From Cordylochernes scorpioides (lineage: Eukaryota > Arthropoda > Arachnida > Pseudoscorpiones > Chernetidae), in contig CP092872.1 of the NCBI GenBank assembly GCA_030710605.1, positions 9,106,230 to 9,170,229 on the forward strand: a stretch of 64,000 bases of DNA, in the 5' to 3' direction. The notes under the pieces were generated by a model. The model was given only the letters and a program-made list of their open reading frames with translations. It made no database searches and was not told the origin of the DNA. A program made the translations under genes and the position numbers. Position 1 is the stretch's first letter; each line of letters opens with the position of its first letter. This document shows, piece after piece, positions 40,292 to 52,200 of the stretch.

Positions 40292-41751
40292 ACGGGAAAC
40301 AGCTGAAGTTCAAGCTCGACTCCCAGGCGGATGTTACATGTGTTCCTCTGTGTCTCTTCAAGAAGATAATGGGACAGCAACGACTAGTGAAAAGTGATAT
40401 CAACCTTAGAGCTGCTGAATTCTCCGAACTTCAGACTGTGGGTATGTTTATATCAACGCTGCGAAATGGCAATTATGAAATCAAGGAGAAGATTTATGTC
40501 ATTCGTCGTTTGAGTGAACCTCTTCTGAGTCGCCGGGCATATGAGCTCTTGAACCTGGCGAGGCGGATTGAAGTGGTTGCGACGAGAATTAACCCGATCA
40601 AGGAATTCCCTGAAGTATTTGAAGGACTGGGACAGATCGGAAACCCTTACGAAATCAAATTGAAACCTGGAGCAAAACCATATGCTGTGCATACTCCTCG
40701 ACGGGTACCAATACCTTTGATGGAAAAGCTCAAAACAAGACTTCGCGCACGTGAGACGGTATGGTGGCCTGGAATTTCGGAAGAGATCGCGGAAACGGTC
40801 AGAAAGTGCAGTGTCTGTATCCAGGAAGCCGTCTCAAAACATGAACCTTTGATACCAACCAACTTTCCTACACGACCGTGGCAAAAGATTGGAATGGATT
40901 TGTTCAAGTTCGAGAATAAGTGGTATCTAGTCATCATTGACTATTATTCTCGCTTTCCTGAAATAATTCAGCTGGATCGGCTCACAGCCAATGTGGTGGT
41001 GCGTAGTTGCAAATCCATATTTGCCCGACATGGAATACCAGAAACTGTTGTGAGCGATAATGGGACGCAATTTGGAGCTGCTCGTGAATTTGCAAATTTC
41101 GCAAGGCAGTACGGATTCACACATGTCACTTCAAGTCCTCGATTCCCGCAGAGCAATGGGATGGCAGAAGCAGGTGTGAAAATTGCTAAGTTGATCCTCA
41201 AGAAAAATCAAGACCCATCGCTTGGACTCCTGGAGTATCGATCGACCCCTTTGGAGAACGGTTACAGCCCTGCTGAGCTTCTCATGGGACGTAAACTCCG
41301 AACGACCTTGCCAATTGCACCAGAGAATCTTAATCCAAAGTTGGTGGACTCTCAGACCCTGAAAAGAAAGGAGGGGAGAAGGAGAAAGGATATGAAATCC
41401 AGGTATGATCGACGCTGCGGAGCTACGGACATGGAGGAGCTATCCGAAGGTGACACGGTTTGGATTACAGATATGCGAACCTGGGGGATTGTAAAGAAGA
41501 AAGCATCGACACCAAGGTCGTATATGGTTGATACTCCAGTTGGGACTTTACGTAGAAACAGGTTCCATCTACGAAAAGGATATGCAGTGCAATATCCAGC
41601 CGACCCATCGACGCCGACCTTTTCGGGGGAGGAACTGGTTGAAAATGAAAAGACCCCAGTTGTGGATTATCCCTCTAACGACTCAGAAGACGGCCAGATA
41701 AGAACCCGGAGTGGACGAATTGTTAAACCTGTGGATCGCCTTCATTATTAA
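40219..41751 (+). CDS. Ty3-type Pol with in-frame loss of RT and RNase H
   Basis: 510 residues. The protease region has KLDSQADVTCVP, where the usual active-site triad DSG reads DSQ. The start of the reverse-transcriptase lead-in (PYEIKLKPGAKPYAV) runs to PLMEKLK and is followed at once by VWWPGISEEIAETV, the integrase zinc-binding region. The palm with its catalytic aspartates and the whole RNase H are absent. The integrase core is present (IGMDLFKF, VVSDNGTQF, GMAEAGVK) and the C-terminal part is complete. The join keeps the frame. Such a protein could not copy RNA, so this element would depend on a full-length relative. Confidence 0.88.
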   Translation: MEDSSNLDDDEGECRRRWTAEIQVNGKQLKFKLDSQADVTCVPLCLFKKIMGQQRLVKSDINLRAAEFSELQTVGMFISTLRNGNYEIKEKIYVIRRLSEPLLSRRAYELLNLARRIEVVATRINPIKEFPEVFEGLGQIGNPYEIKLKPGAKPYAVHTPRRVPIPLMEKLKTRLRARETVWWPGISEEIAETVRKCSVCIQEAVSKHEPLIPTNFPTRPWQKIGMDLFKFENKWYLVIIDYYSRFPEIIQLDRLTANVVVRSCKSIFARHGIPETVVSDNGTQFGAAREFANFARQYGFTHVTSSPRFPQSNGMAEAGVKIAKLILKKNQDPSLGLLEYRSTPLENGYSPAELLMGRKLRTTLPIAPENLNPKLVDSQTLKRKEGRRRKDMKSRYDRRCGATDMEELSEGDTVWITDMRTWGIVKKKASTPRSYMVDTPVGTLRRNRFHLRKGYAVQYPADPSTPTFSGEELVENEKTPVVDYPSNDSEDGQIRTRSGRIVKPVDRLHY

Positions 41752-41940
41752 TTATATTATGCATTTAAAGTTTGTAATGTATATATATATTTCATGTCTT
41801 AAAAAGGGGGATGTGCTGAGAACATGTAAGAAAACATCTACCTATCTTTTCCCACGTGGCGCAGCGGAGCGTGACCTCGGCTGCACGGGTGAGTCAGTTG
41901 TTGTTTTGCTCTCTATGGATGGACATTAAAACAGATTTTA

Positions 41941-42235
41941 ACCAAAGGGGGTGCGTTTTCACCACGACAACGCTCGGCCACACACCGCCCATCAAACCAC
42001 TGCCCTCATCGAAGAATTTGGATGGGAATTGGTGTTACACCCACCTTACAGCCCGGACGTAGCTCCTAGTGACTTCCATTTCTTCCCTGAGTTGAAGAAA
42101 AACCTGGGTGGAACCCAATTCCAGGACGATGACGAGTTGGAAGAAGCGGTTTTAGGCTTTCTACGCGGCAAGGCGGTAGAGTTCTTTCACTCTGGGTTCC
42201 ATAAGTGGGTGTCCCGAATGCAAAAATGCGTCTAA
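41941..42235 (+). pseudogene. mariner transposase, C-terminal part
   Basis: Carries the other two catalytic aspartates: HHDNARPHTA, and after 34 residues APSDFHFF (DD34D). It ends KWVSRMQKCV at the stop. Separated from its N-terminal half by the Ty3 insertion. Confidence 0.9.
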
Positions 42236-42363
42236 CAAAACGGGCAATATGTAGAAAAATGAAAAAAGTTTGATATTTTCGAAAATGTATAGTTCAGGGC
42301 AAATAAACCTGTTTTTCTGTATGAAAAACATCTGTGGAACTTATTTAACGGACAACCCTCGTA

Positions 42364-43229
42364 TGATTGAGTGGAGATAAGAAAGAAGGAATAAAGGGTA
42401 TATATGTAATTAAGAGAGCTACAACCTTGGGAATACCGATTAGTGGTAAAAAGACACTTCTCCTGTTAAAACTGACACGAGAAAAAATGAAGAAAAAGGC
42501 ATCTCCTTATCATGCAGCTGAAAGTTGCTGATGGCTTGCGCCATCTACCGGAATAAAAATCAACTACTCACTGATTTTTAATAATTGGCCAAATACCCAT
42601 TCTTGATTAATCAAGAAAAGCTAACCACGGACGCGTTTCGGGCTGTTGGCCCTTATCAGCGTGATGCAAGATGTACCTTCATTCTTAATTTATGAACCTT
42701 ATCCCAGTACAATGTCACATTTGTACTATTTTTTTCACAAGAAACAATGCACCATCAATTTTGATGGAAGTAATGTTATTTCTGTTTGATATAGGAGTGA
42801 AATATCCTCTTTGCAAAATCTCTACCAATTAGGTTTTAAAAAGTGGAAATCGGTTCCAAAATCACTTTATTAGGTACCAATCAACAAGAGCAACCTAGTT
42901 TATGATATTTGCAATAGCGAATAATATGTGAAGGTTATTCACATATTAAACAAAATGTTAACGCGGGATTCAATCCCGGTTCATGGCTGTTGGGAATCAA
43001 GAGTGTTACCCACTCTTCCACTGACGGTATGTATTTTATAAAAAGTGGAAAAAAAAAAACTTTGAAAAGGGTGAGGATTATTAGAATTTGACTAAAAGGT
43101 GAATGTAAGGAATGGATTTGGGACTATGAAGAGAAGCAGAAAAGACTTGGGCGCTGCGGCCAAGAAGAAGAATCCCATTGGCTGACGTCAGCTGGCAACA
43201 ACATGGATCCCAGAACTCCACACCTGGAC
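42364..43229. other. right-arm annexin 3' flank
   Basis: Mirrors 34569-35825: hairpin repeat at 42580-42670 and unique sequence. It has no MITE at the site of 34870-35235. Confidence 0.5.
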
Positions 43230-46200
43230 TCAGGGGTTGAGGATCTTCAGCAGGACCTTGCGGTAGTCCCCGCTGGTGTCTCTGGCTACAACCTCACTCA
43301 GGGGACGTTCGTATTTAGCTTCAAATCTTTCCTTGATGTCGGCCAGATCAATCTGTGCACACAGGTCTCACTTCAGAATCCACACTGCCTATGTAGTTAT
43401 CAGCAATCAGAAATTCCTATATAAACTCCGCCTTTGCCGGTCCCAAGCCAGGATGAAAAAGGAGGAGGGGAAGCAGTAACAAGCTCGCTAAAAAACCTGG
43501 GTTCAGCTGGCCCGGCTGATAGTACCCTGTAAGGGCTCCTCCTAATCCAGAGATACAGGATGAGCAGTGTTTGTACTCCATGTTAGGAGCGGCTGCACAT
43601 GGCGTCTGTTCCTCATGTCAGAGGCGGCCATTTCTTTTGGAGCTAAGTCGGCCTGCCACTGAGTAGTGCTCCCAGTCTTAATGACAAAGGCAGACGCATT
43701 CTACTTTACCCAGTGTGGAGATAAGAAAGAAGAAATTCCTATTAAATAAATAATAAATTTAAAACCATTCAACCATTTTGGTCAGCTCTGTTATTTCAGT
43801 TTGCATTGTGCAGCGTGGTAGTCCTTATTTGTTATAGCTAAATCGTTGTATAAATAGTTCAAAAGATACAATAAAAAGTACTAAAAAGAACTAATACGGT
43901 AGAACTTCTCTGATAAAAAGACAATACCAAGTTGCAGAGCCAACGTGTCTATTAGAGAGAGTTGTCCTCTTACAGGAGAGCTGCTTATTGGTAAAATTGG
44001 TAACTTTGGGGATAAAAACTGTCTTTTGCAGAGAGGTATCCTCTAGCAGGAATATCCTCTCATGGAGGTTCTACTGTATTTGTATTCTTCAGTGATTTAG
44101 GTATGTATCTTTCTTTAGATCAACGTATTTATTGACACTAGCAAATCACAATAAAATGAGGGGAACTATAGCTTTTATTTTTAATCAGAGGTGGTGTACT
44201 TCCTAGAGAATATATAGTTTGAGATTGTATAAAATGAAATAGAAATGCCTAGAACATTCTACCGTCTCATCAAACCGTATTGGCACTATACAGTTAAACC
44301 TGTCTATAGCGCCCCCTCTAAATAGCGCCTCCCTCTCTATAGTGCCCTATTTTAAATACGTAGTACGATGCGATTTACATTAAAAGTGACCTGTCTATAG
44401 CACCCCCTCTCTCTATAGCACCCTATTTTTGTGAGTCCCAAGAGGGGGCGTTATAGACAGATTTAACTATACTGTCACCAAACACAGCCACCAGGAATAA
44501 ATCCTCCAGATTTGAAAACAGCCAAATCAATCAGCCCCGATGTATCCAATGTATTGGCCCTTTACAAGTTTTACAGAACTGCCCAAGAGAAGAAACGTTT
44601 AGAATAGAGATCCCTATATAGATTGGTATAGCGAATGAAAACATTCACGTCTTAATGTTTTCATTCGTTATATATAGATGGCGCGTTAGTGCTTTGTATA
44701 GATTGGTATGTAAATGAACGATCACCTGTAAATACAGTTGAATCTGTCTATAGCGCCCCCTCTTGGGACTCACCAAAATAGGGTGCTATAGAGAGGTAGT
44801 GTAATAGACAGGTCACTTTTAATGTAAATCGCATCTTACTACGTACAGGTAAACCTGTCTATAGCGCCCCCTCTTGGGACTCACCAAAATAGGGTGCTAT
44901 AGAGAGGAGGTACTATAGACAGGTCACTTTTAAGCACAAGGTAAATAAGACCAAATACAAATAAATAAATAGTGTGTGACGTTTCGGTAACAGCGTTGCT
45001 ACCATCTTCAGACAAAACTTTTGTTATTTGGATTTAGTATTATTACCGTGTGTTTATAATCTATAATCCAAATTGTGCCTTATTAGGTCACTTTTGATGT
45101 AAAATGTTTGCATTTTAATGTTTAAAATCGGGTGCTATGGAAGGAAGGCGCTATTTAGAGGGGGCGCTATAGACAGGTTTAACTGTAAATAACTAATCTT
45201 TTATAAGCAATTATGCATCTGGGAGAATCCTGTGAAGGGAATGGGTCCCTAATAAAGGGCTTGTTGTTGTTGAGAATGGTTCTCAGTGGACACACTCTAC
45301 AGGGATACTGTAACTGAGGGTAACTAAGTAATCTTTTATAAGCAATTATGCATCTGGGAGAATCCTGTGAAGGGAATGGGTCCCTAATAAAGGGCTTGTT
45401 GTTGTTGAGAATGGTTCTCAGTGGACACACTCTACAGGGATACTGTAACTGAGGGTAACTAAGTAATCTTTTATAAGCAATTATGCATCTGGGAGAATCC
45501 TGTGAAGGGAATGGGTCCCTAATAAAGGGCTTGTTGTTGTTGAGAATGGTTCTCAGTGGACACACTCTACAGGGATACTGTAACTGAGGGTAACTAAGTA
45601 ATCTTTTATAAGCAATTATGCATCTGGGAGAATCCTGTGAAGGGAATGAGTCCCTAATAAAGGGCTTGTTGTTGTTGAGAATGGTTCTCAGTGGACACAC
45701 TCTACAGGGATACTGTAACTGAGGGTAACTAAGTAATCTTTTATAAGCAATTATGCATCTGGGAGAATCCTGTGAAGGGAATGGGTCCCTAATAAAGGGC
45801 TTGTTGTTGTTGAGAATGGTTCTCAGTGGACACACTCTACAGGGATACTGTAACTGAGGGTAACTAAGTAATCTTTTATAAGCAATTATGCATCTGGGAG
45901 AATCCTGTGAAGGGAATGGGTCCCTAATAAAGGGCTTGTTGTTGTTGAGAATGGTTCTCAGTGGACACACTCTACAGGGATACTGTAACTGAGGGTAACT
46001 AAGTAATCTTTTATAAGCAATTATGCATCTGGGAGAATCCTGTGAAGGGAATGGGTCCCTAATAAAGGGCTTGTTGTTGTTGAGAATGGTTCTCAGTGGA
46101 CACACTCTACAGGGATACTGTAACTGAGGGTAACTAAGTAATCTTTTATAAGCAATTATGCATCTGGGAGAATCCTGTGAAGGGAATGGGTCCCTAATAA

Positions 46201-49200
46201 AGGGCTTGTTGTTGTTGAGAATGGTTCTCAGTGGACACACTCTACAGGGATACTGTAACTGAGGGTAACTAAGTAATCTTTTATAAGCAATTATGCATCT
46301 GGGAGAATCCTGTGAAGGGAATGGGTCCCTAATAAAGGGCTTGTTGTTGTTGAGAATGGTCCTCAGTGGACTCTATAAGGGATACTAGTGGGATCAGGTG
46401 AACTCACTCACCTCGGACCTTGACACCAGAATTCGGATCACAGTCTCATCATCTGTCCCAGGACCTTTGAAACTGTCGGCCAGCTGCTTGGCGAAGAAGG
46501 TCACCCGGTCTTGCATGCACAGTACTGGACACCAAGTGAGGTTTATAAATGAGTCTATGTTTCAGACGGAGGAATTTGTGATTGTTAATCATCGTATGAA
46601 TTATAACCATGTTGCATGAAAAGTGAAAGTTGTATAAGTTTATGATTTTGCTTTAAAATGAATCGATGTTGGTTCCATATGCTTGAATTGAATATTACAT
46701 CTTACTCCTATATATTTTATTGATTAAAAAGGAACACAAAAAAAAAAACTACAATAGCAAATGATTTGATAACTAATAAAGGAAAAAAAACAATAATATA
46801 TATTTTTTAAAATGATGATGATAAAAAATTGAATATGTCTGCCAGAAAAATGATTCTATGAATTAAAAAATAAGAATAATTACAAACTTAACATATTAAC
46901 TTCAAACACATGATGAGTTTAATAGACATCGATATAGAAGGGCCTAGGGTCCATCTTGGTTCTTTCGTGGCTCACCATTGTAACAGCTATGGAAGATCTT
47001 ACCTCGGACGAGAGCGTGGAGTACACGTCTTATGAGAAAGAATGCGTGGAACCGCTTTTGTTCAATCTAATGTCTAAAGTCTAATGAATAACATAAACAG
47101 GAAGATACCATCACAATACAGATATCTTATTCATGATAAACTTGTGAAAAAAGTTTTTAAATTACAAAATATTTTCTCACAATGAGTTTCTTTTTATTAC
47201 AAAACGCTAGCTTTCAAGTGATAATCGCTCTTCAAAGGGCTTAATAAAACATCGACTATATCCTACAAGAAATATTTACAAAAACAAACGCGCGCAGCGT
47301 GGATATTTATAACTGAAATATTTTAATTGGTACAATTTTATGGAATATGTCTATTTACATTTTTAGGGCATAAACAGATATCTTAGAAGAAATCAATAGG
47401 TCGAATTTATAAGTTCTGTTTGCCCTAAAAACGTAAATAGACATATTCCATAACATTGTTAAATTACATATCAATTTTAAAATTTCAGTTGTAAATATCC
47501 ACGCTGCGCGCGTATGTTTTGTAGATATTTCTTGTTAGATATAGTCGATATTGTTTTATTAAGCCCGTTGAAGAGCGATTATCACTAGAAAGCTAGCGTT
47601 TAGGAATAAAAAGAAACTCATTGTGAGAAAATATTTTTGTATTTTAAACTGCTTTTGTTGTTGCCGTTTTTTAGTGTTCGTTTATAGTACATATGCTAAA
47701 ATTGGAATGATTCTTCAAATAGCATTTCATCCATACGGAATGATAAAAAGGAATGTATGACCGTCTAATTTCGACAGACACTACCCGAGTTCGAATTCTG
47801 CATTGGACACTTTTTTAAAGAAGAAAACATTGTTTCAATGGCCCTCTATTCTTACAAAAGTCCAACTCTCTCAGTGATAACAAAGAACAACATTCATCGC
47901 AGTAAGGACAGTAGAAGTTTGTATTCTATATACAGTTACGAGCGTCATTCTTCATCAGTCATCTCTGTCACCGTTTGCTTTTTTTTTTTTTTTGGAATGG
48001 CGCCCTCCTATTGGTTGGCTTCGATCACCCCACCTTTGCCCCACTCCCACTCGCTTTTTCGTTTTTGTAACCATTGTGTTGGCGCGGGTCGCTCCTTAAA
48101 TAGATGCATATATTAGTTAATAACCAAATGGAATCCTCTCTTTCTTTTTCCCAGTAAGAGACGCCTACGGAAGCCAACAGTACATAGACAGATAAAGCAC
48201 ATTGGCTATAGTTATTAACTAACATATGCATTTATATAAGGCGCCAATTTATAATTGTAACAAATAGTATTTGAATCAAAACATTCAATCGGGTAAAACA
48301 CGGGCGTTGCCCGGGTCATTCGGCTAGTTATGTATAAAAGAAACATTCGTGCTTTTAAATCCTTTCATTATATATGTATAGATGGCGCGTTATTGCTTTG
48401 TGTTAAAGAACAAAAGTTTATTGGATTAGGTCTTATTTTCTTGTAAAGAACAATGATATTATGATACATCAGCGCGCCATCTGTTATGAATATTCGAAAC
48501 TATTATAGACGCGTATGATTCTTTATAAAAATTAACAATTTCTACTGTCCTTACTGCACTATAAAAGGAAGTTCCAAAAATGAAATATAACAGCGGTATG
48601 GTAGATTAAACTGGCGAAACCGCTGGGAGGGTTCACCACTGATGAACCAGGCCCTCCCATTAATTTTTCCATTGCAGTAAGGACAGTAGAAATTGTTTAT
48701 TTTTAAAAAGAATCATACGCGTCTATAATAGTTTCGAATTTGGATAACAATGATATTAATTATCCTACCAAATATACCCATACTCCATAGAATGCAAAGA
48801 TTGCAAAACCAAATATGTAGGCGAAACTAGAAGACATTTAAATATAAGAATATCCAAACATAAACCGAATTAAAGAATCAAGACAGAAAATCATTAATAT
48901 ATCATCATATAAGAGAAAAAGGTCATTCCTTCTCCATATCCGAACCCATTACTCCAACATCCCCAATAGACGACAGAGACTCATCATAGAATCCATCATA
49001 TAGAGAAAACACAATAGCTTTAACAGAAGAATAGACATTCTGGAAATGTATAATACACTATTCATATAAAATGAAAGGATTTAAAATCACGAATGTTTCT
49101 TTTATACATAATACAAACTTCTACTGTCCTTACAGTGATGAAAAAATATATTGGGAGGGCTTGGCTCATCAGTGGTGAACCCTCCCAGCGGTTTCGCCAA

Positions 49201-52200
49201 TTTAATCCACCAGACCGCTTCTCAGAGTTCTAATACTGCATTGGACGATTCTGCTTATATACGCAGCACTGAAGGATGGAATATCAGAAATGGTTTTCAA
49301 GAAAACTATGGACATAAGCTTATAGGTCAGTAGAATTACATTCAATTATATTCCCTGAACCCACTCCATAACCTTCAAATAAAGAAATCGCCTCTATATA
49401 ATATATATATATAAATAGCAAAAAAACTTTACCAGTGATTGTATGTAATTAAAAATAAAATTCTGGGAAATTAGTAAATGAAATATTCGTTCTGCTTTCT
49501 ATACATGTAGATAAGTGGTCCATTAAATGTTTACCCATTGTAAACCTCGTGGCTCAAAAGGTTATCAGTTCATAAAGAGTGGAATAAAACGTGGATTTCC
49601 AACAGTCACAATCCAGGATTGAATCCCGCATTAGGTATTTTATTCTGAATAAAAGAATTACTCCAATGACCCTCGATTCTTGAAAAAGTCCAACCTCACA
49701 GTGAATACAAGTAACAAAACAGGACTATGGAACATTTATTAGTGCAAAAGTCGAACTTCTTTCTACAAGTGTAGACTTTCTACAAGTAGGCGTTCTCTGC
49801 CATCGGCCGGCCACCGGACCTGCAGTCCTGGATCTTTCCAGTTGGTCTCGAGGACCACGCCATTACCATCTCCTCAGCGGCGAAGTACGCGATCTACGTA
49901 TTCTTCGTAGATCATGAAATACGTGGTGTCGCTGGAGACCTGCTGGTGATTCTCTACCAAACTCTGCAGCGGTGGTAGAGGCGCCATATTCTTTGTACAT
50001 AGTATCATGCATATATATAATTATATATTTTTAAATAGTACAGACTGTGCACTTTGTATATATTGACAAGATGTCAATAAAATCCTTTTAATTGTCAAAT
50101 TGTCTACATGTAGGATTTCTACATGTACAAATTCTGGATAAGCATCGACTTTTAACTATGACTACAACATGGAGTTTGACTCACTTTTAGAGGCTCATGT
50201 CTAATATATAAAAATGGTGTAAATATATACTCTCTCACTGTCTCTATATTCATCTTTACTTGCTGAACTGAAACTTTGACTCATGTAAAACTGACTTTAC
50301 TATGTGTATATAGCCATTGTTATTTTCTTATGTAAATAATACTATGTAATTAATGCTATGTAGTTAATAGTAATGGTTGAATAAATAGTTTTAAAACGTA
50401 CATATGTAGACATGTGGTGTTCTTACAGTAAAAGCAGTTGCTAACTATCCACAATGATGGTCTCCAGCTCCAAATAACTTTATTAGGTGCCGCTCAAAAA
50501 GAGCAACCTAGATCATCATATTTATAATATACTGTGGGTTTGTTCATTTGTACAGGGTTTGTTCATTTACAATTTATATTGATGTCGTTGGGTCCTTGGG
50601 GATATTGTTCTTGAGAAGGTTTTGTCTGGCTTGTTTTATATTCAAGGTGGGTTTATTTTCCCTTTTTTTCCCACTTTTCGTCATTCTGGCTTAATTGATG
50701 GAGAATTTGTCTAGGTTTTAAATTCAATAATGGTCTGTATCACGTAGGACATGTATTCCCACCATTTGTAGATGATTCCCCAAATGACTCACCTACAGCC
50801 GCCAGGGCCCGACGCAGATCCCCGCCAAACTCCAGGGAGATGGCCTCCAGCAAAGAATGCCCAGCAAGGCCCTCGTAGGCCGTGAAAGTCGCCTGTAGCT
50901 GGGCGCGGCTGCGGTAGCTCAGGATGGTGAGGAAGACTTCTTCGTTGGTGGCCCAGCTCCGTCCTACCCCGGCCTGGACAAGACATCCTGGTTCCTTCAG
51001 TTTAGAAACATCGCTCCAACAGACATTGCTCCAATGGCCCCCGATTCTTTCAAAAGTCCAACCCCACCAGCGAGTGCAAGTAACCAAACGGGGCTCTGGC
51101 ACATTTGTAAGTACAAAGTCGAACTGATTTTCACATGTGTAGACATGTGGTGCGCTTATAGTAAAAGCAGTCGCTAACTACCCACCATGATTATCATGGC
51201 CTGTACCACGTGTACTAGGGATAAGAAAAAAAAAGAAGCATCGCCTTGCTGAGTTATTCCTTCTTTCAATTTACTCTGCCCATATAACAATCCAGATTTT
51301 ATTTTATTTTATTTTGCTTATCCCTAATACACGTGGTACAGGCCATGATAATCATGGTGGGTATGGTAGGCGACTGCTTTTACTGTAAGTGCATCACATG
51401 TCTACACATGTGAAAAGCATTTCGACTTTGTACTTACAAATGTGCCAGAGCCCCATTTGGTTACTTGCATTCGTTGGTGGGGTTGGACTTTTGCAAGAAT
51501 CGGGGGCCATTGGAGCATTTTTTTTAAATCAGAAAAAAAGTTCCCAATGAGGGAATCGAACTCGGGTGGTAGCGGTCGAAAACCAACGGTTTAGACCAAG
51601 CATGTCAAACTCGCGGCCCGCGGGCCTCATGCGGCCCACAACGAATAAATTTGCGGCCCACCAGACAATATATTTTAATAATTTTTTTTTATAAATTAAA
51701 AAAAATAATAATAAAAATTTGTAGCCTAATTTTTAAAAATTGTAATTATACATAATTTATTTATTAATAACGAACCACTGGTCGCCATATATAAGTCGTG
51801 AGTTTTGATAATATTATACCTACATACATAACGTATGTACATCGCCATAAGTATTGTGTGCCTTAAAGTTTAAAGAAAATATTCTTTCAGAGTACTAGAA
51901 TTTTTTTTTTTTTTTTAAGTTACGTTTTATAAAGGACTGCGGCAGGTGATTATAAACAATACTTAAAGTTATACCGCATAAGTTTCTTTTTTATGAAAAA
52001 TCAATATTTATTTCAAAGAGAAATATTTACTATTTCTCTTTTAAATAAATATTGATTTTTCATAAAAAAGAAACTTATGCGGTATAACTTTAAGTAAAGT
52101 TACGTTTACGTGCGGCCCACATAATCTTATTACTTTCTTATTTGGCCCGTGTTAGGATTTGAGTTTGACATGCTTGGTTTAGACCATCCTTCCACCGACC

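Larger units (their letters stand above)
39183..41933 (+). mobile_element. Ty3-type LTR retrotransposon lacking RT/RNase H
   Basis: Short LTRs at 39183-39306 (124 bp) and 41812-41933 (122 bp) begin TGTGCTGAG and end AAAACA. The target duplication gattt is at 39178-39182 and 41934-41938. A likely primer site 'tggtggcagcgataactgg' follows the 5' LTR and a purine tract 'aaaaaggggga' precedes the 3' LTR. The LTRs differ at only a few positions, so the insertion is young. Confidence 0.93.
38275..42361 (+). mobile_element. mariner (DD34D) split by a Ty3 element
   Basis: Ends CGAGGGTTGGTCCGTTAAAT and its complement, TA on both sides (38273-38274, 42362-42363). The left arm has the empty site 'ccctaaTAtgattgagtgg' in reverse near 35825. 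Without the inner element the length would be about 1.33 kb, normal for mariner. Confidence 0.95.

Noticed and set aside
45179..46240. 353-codon open frame on the minus strand
   Set aside because: It is the 135-bp intronic tandem repeat read in one of three frames; the left arm has no such frame.
47685..47712. Second U6 snRNA
   Set aside because: Only about 25 bp resemble U6 (also mirrored at 28420-28444); too short to support.
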